In this document: positions 1 to 5,661 of the stretch, one piece after another
Position numbering within the stretch: the stretch's first letter is position 1
Layout of the letters: every line of letters begins with the position of its first letter
NCBI GenBank assembly: GCA_023453335.1
Contig: JAEXTU010000190.1
Coordinates: 1 to 8,341, forward strand
Reading direction: 5' to 3'
DNA: 8,341 bases
Source of the DNA: Pseudomonadota bacterium
GTDB taxonomy: Bacteria; Desulfobacterota; Desulfovibrionia; Desulfovibrionales; Desulfovibrionaceae
Notes under the pieces: generated by a model
The model's database searches: none
Seen by the model: the letters and a program-made list of their open reading frames with translations, nothing else
Told to the model about the DNA's origin: nothing
Program-made: the position numbers and the translations under genes

Positions 1-847
1 CCTTGCTGAAGGTGCCGTGGGCCAAGGTGTCCAAGGTGGAGGAGCCGAAGTTGACAACATCGATGTTGTCCACGTCGTCGCCCTTGTACTCGGCAGTGGG
101 CCGTAGCCAGATCCAGGTGCCGTTGGCCCCCACCTGGTTGGAGTCGTAGGCCTTGACCGAGGCCCCCGAGGCCAGGGTCAGGCGCACCCCGGCGCTGTCC
201 AGGTTGAGCACCTTGGAGTTGGAGGCCAGGGTGGCCTGGGTGAAGCTCTTGCCCCCGTCGTTGGAGTACTCGTAGGCGATCTGGTCGGCGCCCACCGCGC
301 CCGAGGCCAGGAAGCGCACCAGCACCGTGGACTCCGAGCTGCCGGCGATGCTGAAGGTCTGGCTGGCCAGGGCGTCGTCGTTGGTGGACATCCACAGGGT
401 CTTCTCAAAGGCCTGGGAGGTGGTCTTGTGGCCGCCGAAGATGTACTTGCCCTCGAACTGGGTGTTGGCCATGTTCAGGAGTTGGTCGAAGAGCTGGCGG
501 GCCTCGTAGCTGATCTGCTCCCGGTTGTCCGCGCCCACGCTGCCGGTGGCGGCCTGTTCGGCCAGCTCCCGGAAGCGGGTGAGGATGGTGTTGACCTCAA
601 TGAGGGTGTTGTCCGCGATGTTCAGCCAACCCTTGGCGTCCTCGGCGTTGGACTTGTAGCGCTGCAGGGCCTTGATGGAGTCGCGGTGGCCGAGCACCCG
701 GGCGGTGCCCACCGGGTCGTCGGAGGGCCGGTTGATGCGCTTCTGGCTGGCAGCCTGGATGTTCAACTCCATGAGGTCCGTCAAGGACGAGTTCATGTTG
801 TTGATGTAGAAATTGAAGCGCTGGCGTTGCGAGACTCGCATGGACAT
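1..847 (-). CDS. flgL: FlgL, hook-filament junction protein 2 (3' end outside window)
   Basis: The first 282 residues of FlgL, the second junction protein, which connects FlgK to flagellin. The reading frame runs off the left edge without a stop. The N-terminus MSMRVSQRQRF, followed by RINRPSDDPVGTARVL (residues 37-52), is the flagellin/FlgL D0-D1 signature. LLNMANTQFEGKYIFGGHKT (123-142) is the FlgL version of the D1 region. After residue 145 comes a beta-rich surface domain with YEYSNDGGKSF (192-202). Since 282 residues already pass without the C-terminal helices, the full protein must be clearly longer than about 300 residues. Two ATGs are possible: 845-847 lies 6 nt from GGAG (854-857) and is preferred; 839-841 lies 12 nt away and would remove only Met-Ser. 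The gap to flgK is 11 nt. Confidence 0.95.
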   Translation of the reverse strand, partial: MSMRVSQRQRFNFYINNMNSSLTDLMELNIQAASQKRINRPSDDPVGTARVLGHRDSIKALQRYKSNAEDAKGWLNIADNTLIEVNTILTRFRELAEQAATGSVGADNREQISYEARQLFDQLLNMANTQFEGKYIFGGHKTTSQAFEKTLWMSTNDDALASQTFSIAGSSESTVLVRFLASGAVGADQIAYEYSNDGGKSFTQATLASNSKVLNLDSAGVRLTLASGASVKAYDSNQVGANGTWIWLRPTAEYKGDDVDNIDVVNFGSSTLDTLAHGTFSK

Positions 848-853
848 GGCTGT

Positions 854-857
854 CTCC
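854..857 (-). promoter_or_regulatory. Ribosome binding site that sets the flgL start
   Basis: GGAG lies 6 nt before the ATG at 845-847 and 12 nt before the ATG at 839-841. The first spacing is normal, favouring the start two codons upstream. Confidence 0.55.
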
Positions 858-858
858 G

Positions 859-2976
859 CTAGTTCCTGAGGCCGAGCACGGTCTGCAGCATCCGGTCGGC
901 GGTCTGGATGAGCTTGGCCGCCGCGGTGTAGGACGCCTGGAACTTGACCAGGTTGCTCATCTCCTCGTCCAGGTTGACCCCGGAAATCTCCTCCTGCCGG
1001 TCGGAGAGGTCGTCCGTCAGGGACTTGTTGTACTGGAAGTTGAACTTGGCGTTGGCGGTGTCCGAACCCACGGTGGCCACGATGCCGTTGAAATAGCCCT
1101 GCAGGGTCTGGGTGCTCTTGCCGTCCATGGAGGTGGAGATGTTCACCTTCAGGCTCTGGAGCTGGGCGATGGCCACCGCCTGGGTGTTGTCGCCGGCGTT
1201 GGCCTCTCCCGCGCCGTTGACGTGTCCGGCGCTGACGTAGTCCAGGTCGTTCTGGATCTTGTCGTTGATCTTGAGGTCCTGGGCCGTGGCGCCCTCGAAG
1301 TAGGTATTGACGCCCAGCGCCGCGTAGATGCCGGTGGTGTCCGTGCCGAAGGCGAAGGAGTAGCCGTCCTTGGCCTCGACCTTGAGTTCGTGGTTGACGA
1401 TGCTGGCGGTGAGGTAGGCGCCGTAGGTGTTGTTCACCGCATCGCGCACGTCGGTGAGGCTCATGGTGGCCGGGTTGAAGACCTTGGTCGCGCCGAAGCT
1501 CAGGGGGCCGAAGGAGGCGGCCGAGGCCAGGGCTCCAGTGGACGTGCTGTACACGTAGACCATGGCCCCGCCGGACTGGATCTTGTCGTAGTAGTCCAGG
1601 CCCGAGGCCGCGCTGCCCAGGGCCGCGGTGTCCGAGGTCACGGCATAGGTGCCGGTGACCTCGGTGAACTTCTGGAGCCCCGCGCCCTGGCTGTGCAGGC
1701 GGTTGACCTCCCAGGCCATGGACTTGGCGAAGGCGTCCAGCTTCTCCTTGTAGCGGCCCACGTAGTTGTCCCGGAAATTGAAGTAGCCGGTGAGGCTGCC
1801 GCCGGTGAGCCGGCTCCCGTTGTCGCTTCCGGTGAAGTCGATCTGCGGGGTGATGTTCATCGCCGAGGAGGTGTTCTGGTACCAGTACAGGCCGCTCTTG
1901 GGCACGATGGTGAAGCGGTCCCCGGCCGAAAGCTGGGTGGAGGCGGTGTTGCCGGAGTTGGAGGCGGTGCCGAACCAGATGTGCAGGCCGCCGGCCAGCA
2001 CCTTGCTGTTCTCGTCGTGGGCCGAGAAGGAGAGCTCGTTGCCGTCCTCGTCCTTGAGCCAAGTGACGCCGCCGTCCAGGGAAACCCGGAAGGTGGCGCT
2101 GTTGGCCGAGGAGGCGTAGCCCCCGTTGGTCACCTCGATGGTGTACTCGAAATCGTCGTTGCCCGAGAAATAGATGTTGCCGTCAAAGGACGAGCTGGGA
2201 AGCAGCTCCTTGAAGGACTTGGCGCCCTCGAACTTGATCTCGTAGACGTCGGTCCGGTCCACCAGGACCTGGCCGGCCTTGGTCAGGACGGTGAAATCGC
2301 CGCTGCCGTTGTCGATGACGTCCACGTCCAGCTTCGCGGCCAGGCTGCGCACCAGGGAGGCGCGCTGGTCGTAGAGGCCGTTGGTGTTGTTCTGCCCGGG
2401 CACGTCGTGGGAGTTGATCTGCTGGTTGAGCCCGGCGATCTGGGCCAAGATGTCGTTGACCTCATCCACCTCCTGGCTGATGAAGTCGTCCATCTGGGCC
2501 TGCATCCGGGCGATGTCGTCCGAGGCGTTCTTGAGGCCGTTCAGGAAGTTCTGGGTGGACCCGATGAGCGCCTCGCGGGAGCTGATGTCCTCGGGCTGGT
2601 TGGAGAGGTTCTGCCACTTCTCCCAGAAGGTGGACAGGGAGTCGTTGATGCCGTTGGTGATGCTCTCGTTGAACAGGCTGTCCAGGCTGGTGAGGTTGCC
2701 GTACAGGGCGCTGTAGCGGTTGGTGTCCGAACTCTTGTCGTTGTACTGCTCCTCGATGAAGTCGTCGAAGTGCCGGATGACTTCCGCGGCCCGCACCCCG
2801 GTGCCGATCTGCCCCGGCCGGTAGTCGATGGAGATGCCGTCCTCGAAGCGGACAGTCTGCCGGCTGTAGCCCGGGGTGTTGACGTTGGAGATGTTGTTGC
2901 CGGTAACCTCCAGCGCGCTCTGGTTGGCGAAGAGGGCCAGCTTGCCGATGTCGAGGATGGAATTGACGCCAGGCAT
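859..2976 (-). CDS. flgK: FlgK, hook-filament junction protein 1
   Basis: A 705-residue axial protein that joins the hook to the filament junction zone. It is exported by the flagellar type III system and chaperoned by FlgN. The N-terminus has the axial signature ALEVTGNNISNVNTPGYSRQ (21-40). An alpha-helical D1 region follows, with the FlgK landmark NGLYDQRASLVRSLA (199-213). The conserved block GGSLTGYFNFRDN is at 392-404, and the C-terminal D0 helix contains VKFQASYTAAAKLIQTADRM. It is about 150 residues longer than Salmonella FlgK. Much of the extra length lies between residues 241 and 390, a beta-rich stretch with VSLDGGVTW (298-306). Start: ATG directly after the flgN TAA, with GGAGGT 5 nt upstream. 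The downstream gap to flgL is 11 nt. Confidence 0.97.
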   Translation of the reverse strand: MPGVNSILDIGKLALFANQSALEVTGNNISNVNTPGYSRQTVRFEDGISIDYRPGQIGTGVRAAEVIRHFDDFIEEQYNDKSSDTNRYSALYGNLTSLDSLFNESITNGINDSLSTFWEKWQNLSNQPEDISSREALIGSTQNFLNGLKNASDDIARMQAQMDDFISQEVDEVNDILAQIAGLNQQINSHDVPGQNNTNGLYDQRASLVRSLAAKLDVDVIDNGSGDFTVLTKAGQVLVDRTDVYEIKFEGAKSFKELLPSSSFDGNIYFSGNDDFEYTIEVTNGGYASSANSATFRVSLDGGVTWLKDEDGNELSFSAHDENSKVLAGGLHIWFGTASNSGNTASTQLSAGDRFTIVPKSGLYWYQNTSSAMNITPQIDFTGSDNGSRLTGGSLTGYFNFRDNYVGRYKEKLDAFAKSMAWEVNRLHSQGAGLQKFTEVTGTYAVTSDTAALGSAASGLDYYDKIQSGGAMVYVYSTSTGALASAASFGPLSFGATKVFNPATMSLTDVRDAVNNTYGAYLTASIVNHELKVEAKDGYSFAFGTDTTGIYAALGVNTYFEGATAQDLKINDKIQNDLDYVSAGHVNGAGEANAGDNTQAVAIAQLQSLKVNISTSMDGKSTQTLQGYFNGIVATVGSDTANAKFNFQYNKSLTDDLSDRQEEISGVNLDEEMSNLVKFQASYTAAAKLIQTADRMLQTVLGLRN

Positions 2977-3456
2977 TTAGGACCTCCGGCGGAGGATGGA
3001 TGCCTCGGGGCGGTGGGTGGAGTAGCGGCCCCGGCCGGAATAGGTGGCGGCCGACTTGGGCTGAATTTCCTTGTGCAGGTATTCCAACAGGCTGCGGCTC
3101 TGATCCGCCAGGGCCTGGGCCATGATGGTGTTCTTCTCGGCCTGCACCGCGCAGGCCTGCTCGGCCTTGTCGGCCTGGCGCAGGGCCGTGGACAGGGCCG
3201 TCGCGTCCTCGACGGGCAGGCCGGTGAAGAGCTCCACCAGCCGCCGCGCCCCGGGCTTGGCCGCGGCCACCAGGGCGCGCAGGGCGCTGCGCTCCGCCGC
3301 GATCTGGCGCAGGAGCTCCTGGATGGAAAACTCGATGCGGCTGATCTCGGGAGCCCGGCGCTCGCGCAGCAGGGAAAATTCTTCCTCGAGAAGGCTGAAA
3401 AGCAGGGCCAGGGCCTGGTTCTGGCGGTGCATATTGGCGTGGATGCGCTCAAGCAT
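2977..3456 (-). CDS. flgN: FlgN-family export chaperone for FlgK/FlgL
   Basis: A 159-residue, mostly helical cytoplasmic protein. Its size, heptad-like N-terminal helix (LALLFSLLEEEFSLLRERRA), central ERSALRALV segment and late YSGRGRYS motif before a basic tail (ILRRRS) fit the FlgN family, which binds the C-terminal helices of FlgK and FlgL and delivers them to the type III export gate. The family is sequence-poor, so position counts: it lies directly before flgK, as in many bacteria. The frame is open upstream to 3570, but that stretch (Pro/Gly/Arg-rich) covers the predicted promoter leader. The ATG at 3454-3456 has GGAG 7 nt upstream and gives a normal FlgN length, so it is preferred. The TAA stop abuts the flgK ATG. 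Confidence 0.84.
   Translation of the reverse strand: MLERIHANMHRQNQALALLFSLLEEEFSLLRERRAPEISRIEFSIQELLRQIAAERSALRALVAAAKPGARRLVELFTGLPVEDATALSTALRQADKAEQACAVQAEKNTIMAQALADQSRSLLEYLHKEIQPKSAATYSGRGRYSTHRPEASILRRRS
2983..2995 (-). promoter_or_regulatory. Hairpin masking the flgK ribosome binding site
   Basis: The minus strand reads CCTCC-GCC-GGAGG. The right arm GGAGG is the flgK Shine-Dalgarno sequence, and the left arm is its exact complement inside the last flgN codons. A 5-bp GC-rich stem with a 3-nt loop would hide the flgK site until a ribosome finishing flgN opens it. With the TAA-ATG junction this points to translational coupling. Confidence 0.5.
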
Positions 3457-3521
3457 GGGGTGGCTCCGTGTCCGCGTGATGGCCTTGCAGTCCGCATCCG
3501 GCGCGGGTTCCTCCGCCGGTC

Positions 3522-3533
3522 CCGGAATTCCGG
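3522..3533. promoter_or_regulatory. 12-bp perfect palindrome in the flgN leader, possible operator
   Basis: CCGGAATTCCGG is a perfect 12-bp palindrome. With one unpaired base it extends to GGT...ACC on the outside (3518-3536). It lies about 35-45 nt downstream of the predicted sigma-54 start and about 65 nt before the flgN ATG. A dimeric regulator site is possible, since activators of flagellar sigma-54 promoters (FlrC type) can bind downstream of the start. A leader hairpin is a second possibility. No family-specific motif is recognised. Confidence 0.35.
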
Positions 3534-3578
3534 ACCCATCCGGCCCGGACCGGGGCGCACTGCGCTCCACCCCTGGTC

Positions 3579-3594
3579 TGCAAGTTCCCGGCCA
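3579..3594 (-). promoter_or_regulatory. Predicted sigma-54 (RpoN) promoter for flgN-flgK-flgL
   Basis: On the minus strand the sequence reads TGGCCGGGAACTTGCA. It has the exact GG-N10-GC spacing of sigma-54 promoters, a perfect TGGC in the -24 box and a perfect TTGCA in the -12 box; only the A and C after TGGC differ from consensus TGGCAC-N5-TTGCA. It points at flgN, lies in the only sizeable intergenic gap, and predicts a start near 3568 with a leader of roughly 110 nt. Sigma-54 control of middle or late flagellar genes is well known in several proteobacteria. The sequence match is direct; activity is inferred. The activator site is unknown. Confidence 0.68.
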
Positions 3595-3659
3595 GGTTCT
3601 GGCAAACCGCGCCAGGATTGGATCGCCTTGGAATCATGCCGTTTCCACGCCCCTGGTAA

Positions 3660-3674
3660 GGGAACTTTTTTCCC
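3660..3674 (-). repeat. Second inverted repeat abutting the flgJ-end hairpin
   Basis: The minus strand reads GGGAA-AAAAG-TTCCC: a 5-bp stem with an A-rich 5-nt loop that begins at the base next to the preceding 7-bp hairpin, so the two stems could stack end to end. It lies upstream of the predicted sigma-54 promoter. The short stem could occur by chance. Confidence 0.35.
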
Positions 3675-3693
3675 GCCGGGCTAGGTGCCCGGC
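3675..3693 (-). repeat. Perfect 7-bp hairpin across the flgJ stop codon
   Basis: The minus-strand transcript can form GCCGGGC-ACCTA-GCCCGGC, a GC-only 7-bp stem with a 5-nt loop that contains the flgJ stop codon (TAG begins at the loop's end). It is followed by A residues rather than a U-run, so it is not a classical intrinsic terminator. It may block 3' exonucleases or reduce read-through at the end of the flgF-flgJ segment. The structure is seen in sequence; the role is a guess. Confidence 0.55.
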
Positions 3694-4529
3694 TCCTCGT
3701 CACCCGACTCCATTGCCGGGGGGGTGACGTAGGACGCGGCCGGCCGGGGCAGGGACACCGTGCCCTCGTCCTTGGCCGCATCGCGGTAGGCCTGGGTGGC
3801 CCGCTGCGCGGCGCGGCCACCCTCCAGCTTGCGGGCCAGGTCCAGGGCCTGGTTCAGGGCCGCCAGGTCCTCGGGCCCCTGCGGCGTTACCGCGTCGGGT
3901 CCGCGGAAGCCTGGAGGGAAGATCAGCGGGACCGCGGCCGCGGGCTCGTTGTTCGAGGCGTCGGCCCGGTTCTCCGGCTCCAGCGGGGTCAGCCGAGCCG
4001 AGGCCAGGCGGTTGGCGTCGGTGGCGTTAAGTTGCATGCCCGCGGCGGCCTCGCCGTCGCGCCGGTCCCCGCCCTTCAGGTCCAGGCCCCTGGCCTCGGG
4101 CGCCAGGGGGATGCCCTTCTCGTCCGGGTGCAGGGGGCCGACCTCGGTCTTGCCTGCCAGGCGGGCCGCGGTGCCCGAGCTGGCCTTGGCCAGGTGGTCG
4201 GAGAGGTTCTCGTAGAGCATCTTGCCCAGGCCGATGCCGCCGGCCGCGGACATCTTCTTCATGAGCTCCTGGTCGAACATGGAGACGTAGGCCTCCTCCT
4301 CCTTGCTGTGGAGATAGCCCTCCTTGGGCACCGTGGAGCGCATCTGGGACCAGAGCTTGCCCAGGAAGATGGATTCGAATCCCTCGCAGGCCTGCTTGAG
4401 CTTCTTGTCCCCGTCCGGGCCGGCCGTCAGATTCTTGCGCAGGTTCTCGATGCCGCGCTTCTGGGACTGGAGCTCCGCCGCCTCGTTGGCGGCCCGGGCC
4501 TGGGCCGAATCAACCGGCATGGTCGCCAT
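3681..4529 (-). CDS. flgJ: FlgJ-type rod-binding protein with long unassigned tail, no muramidase domain
   Basis: A 282-residue protein. Residues about 43-109 form the rod-binding domain of FlgJ: CEGFESIFLGKLWSQMRSTV, a central helix with SMFDQELMKKMS, then GGIGLGKMLYENL. In known systems this domain acts as the rod cap, helping rod subunits assemble in the periplasm. Proteobacterial FlgJ often continues into a glucosaminidase domain that opens the peptidoglycan. Here residues 110-282 show no such fold. They are rich in Ala, Pro, Glu, Asp and Gly and look largely disordered, with one possible Ala/Leu-rich helix near LAALNQALDLARKLEGGRAA. The ATG at 4527-4529 starts 1 nt after the flgI stop and has GGAGGT 8 nt upstream inside flgI. 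No signal peptide is seen. The domain call is strong; the tail's role is unknown. Confidence 0.86.
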   Translation of the reverse strand: MATMPVDSAQARAANEAAELQSQKRGIENLRKNLTAGPDGDKKLKQACEGFESIFLGKLWSQMRSTVPKEGYLHSKEEEAYVSMFDQELMKKMSAAGGIGLGKMLYENLSDHLAKASSGTAARLAGKTEVGPLHPDEKGIPLAPEARGLDLKGGDRRDGEAAAGMQLNATDANRLASARLTPLEPENRADASNNEPAAAVPLIFPPGFRGPDAVTPQGPEDLAALNQALDLARKLEGGRAAQRATQAYRDAAKDEGTVSLPRPAASYVTPPAMESGDEEPGT

Positions 4530-4530
4530 G

Positions 4531-5646
4531 CTAGATGACCTCCAGGTCCGCGTGCAGCGCGCCCGCGGACTTCAGGGTGCGCAGGATGGAGATGAGGTCG
4601 CGGGGGGTGGCGCCGATGGCGTTCAGGCCGTCCACCAGCTCGGACAGGGTGGCGCCCTCCATGAGGGTGAGCCGGCGGTTCTCCTCCCGCACCCCGATGT
4701 CGGTGGTGGGGGTGACCACGGTCTGCCCGGCCCCGAAGGGTGCGGGCTGGGACACCTGGGCCCCGGAGTTGATGACGATCTGCAGGTTGCCGTGGGCCAC
4801 CGCGGCCTTGGAGAGCCGCACCCCGCGGCCCAGGACCACGGTGCCGGTCTTCTCGTCCACCACGATCTTGGCCTTGGAGTCCGGGCTCACCTCGATGTTC
4901 TCCAGGGAGGCCATGAGGGGAACCAGGTTGCCCTTGAACTCCTCGGGCACTGCGAACTTGATGGTGGAGATGTCCACGGCCTTGGCGTAGCGGTCGCCCA
5001 GGGCCTCGTTGATCTTGTCCACCACCTCGTTGGTGGTGGTGAAATCAGCGCTGTTCATGTGGATGGTCATGGCGTCCTGGCGGTTGAACTCGAAGGGCAC
5101 GCCCCGCTCCACCACCCCGCCGTTGGGCACAATACCCACGGTGGTGATGTTCTTTTGGGCCTGGGCCGCCTGGCCCTCGGCCGAGAAGCCGCCCAGGGTC
5201 AGGGAGCCCTGGGCTACGGCGTAGACGTTGCCGTCCACCCCGGACAGGGGGGTCATGAGCAGCACCCCGCCCAAGAGGCTGGAGGCGTCGCCCAGGGAGG
5301 AGACCGTCACGTCCAGGCGGCTGCCCGGCCGGGAGGAGGCCGGCATCTGGGCGGTGACCATGACCGCGGCCACGTTCTTGGGCTTGAGCTTGCTCTGGTC
5401 CACGGCCACCCCCATCTTGTCCAGGAGGTTCACCATGGACTGGATGGTGAAGGTCGAGCCCTGCTTGTCGCCGGTGCCGGACAGGCCCACCACCAGGCCG
5501 TAGCCCACCAACTGGTTGTTGCGCACACCGCCGAAGCTGGCGATGTCCTTGAGCCGCACCGCCTGCGCCGGCAGGGGCAGGGCCAGGAGCAGGGCCAGCA
5601 GCGCGGCGGCGAACCAGGGGACGGTGCGGGTGCGAATGGCGGTCAT
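4531..5646 (-). CDS. flgI: FlgI, flagellar P-ring protein
   Basis: A 371-residue periplasmic protein that polymerises into the P ring in the peptidoglycan layer. Residues 1-29 are a Sec signal peptide (hydrophobic core WFAAALLALLLALPL, cleavage after AQA). The mature protein begins VRLKDIASFGGVRNNQLVGY, the family's N-terminal hallmark, followed by GLVVGLSGTGDK. The C-terminus LSELVDGLNAIGATPRDLIS is equally diagnostic. Three in-frame ATGs are possible. The one at 5653-5655 abuts the purine-rich GGGAG and so has no spacing. The ATG at 5644-5646 is 9 nt from AGGGAG (5656-5661) and gives a normal signal peptide, so it is preferred. The gap to flgH is 13 nt. I see no cysteine in the protein, whereas E. 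coli FlgI relies on a disulfide bond. Confidence 0.96.
   Translation of the reverse strand: MTAIRTRTVPWFAAALLALLLALPLPAQAVRLKDIASFGGVRNNQLVGYGLVVGLSGTGDKQGSTFTIQSMVNLLDKMGVAVDQSKLKPKNVAAVMVTAQMPASSRPGSRLDVTVSSLGDASSLLGGVLLMTPLSGVDGNVYAVAQGSLTLGGFSAEGQAAQAQKNITTVGIVPNGGVVERGVPFEFNRQDAMTIHMNSADFTTTNEVVDKINEALGDRYAKAVDISTIKFAVPEEFKGNLVPLMASLENIEVSPDSKAKIVVDEKTGTVVLGRGVRLSKAAVAHGNLQIVINSGAQVSQPAPFGAGQTVVTPTTDIGVREENRRLTLMEGATLSELVDGLNAIGATPRDLISILRTLKSAGALHADLEVI
4537..4548 (-). promoter_or_regulatory. flgJ ribosome binding site inside a short inverted repeat
   Basis: The minus strand reads GACCTGGAGGTC, an inverted repeat with stem GACC/GGTC and loop TGGA, 7 nt before the flgJ ATG. The flgJ Shine-Dalgarno GGAGGT spans the loop and right arm. 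GGA presented in a loop over a ribosome site resembles CsrA targets, but the flanking bases are not those of the best CsrA sites. The stretch also encodes the conserved FlgI end, so chance is possible. Confidence 0.3.
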
Positions 5647-5655
5647 GGTCGTCAT

Positions 5656-5661
5656 CTCCCT
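5656..5661 (-). promoter_or_regulatory. Ribosome binding site that sets the flgI start
   Basis: AGGGAG lies 9 nt before the ATG at 5644-5646 but touches the alternative ATG at 5653-5655, so it supports the shorter FlgI with a normal signal peptide. Confidence 0.65.

Noticed and set aside
3457..3570. N-terminal extension of FlgN from an ATG at 3570
   Set aside because: The added 38 residues are Pro/Gly/Arg-rich and unlike FlgN; they cover the predicted leader and palindrome. The ATG at 3456 has a good ribosome site and gives the normal length.
3602..3614. Second TGGC...TTGC-like element on the minus strand
   Set aside because: GG and GC are separated by 8 nt rather than the required 10, so it is not a usable sigma-54 promoter.
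1222..3684. 820-codon open frame on the plus strand antisense to flgK and flgN
   Set aside because: It mirrors well-supported genes; its product is a Val/Gly/Leu/Ala-rich monotone with no family resemblance, as expected from GC-biased third positions read backwards.
3660..3693. Intrinsic terminator after flgJ
   Set aside because: The GC hairpin is followed on the coding strand by an A-run, not a U-run; recorded as hairpins of unknown role instead.
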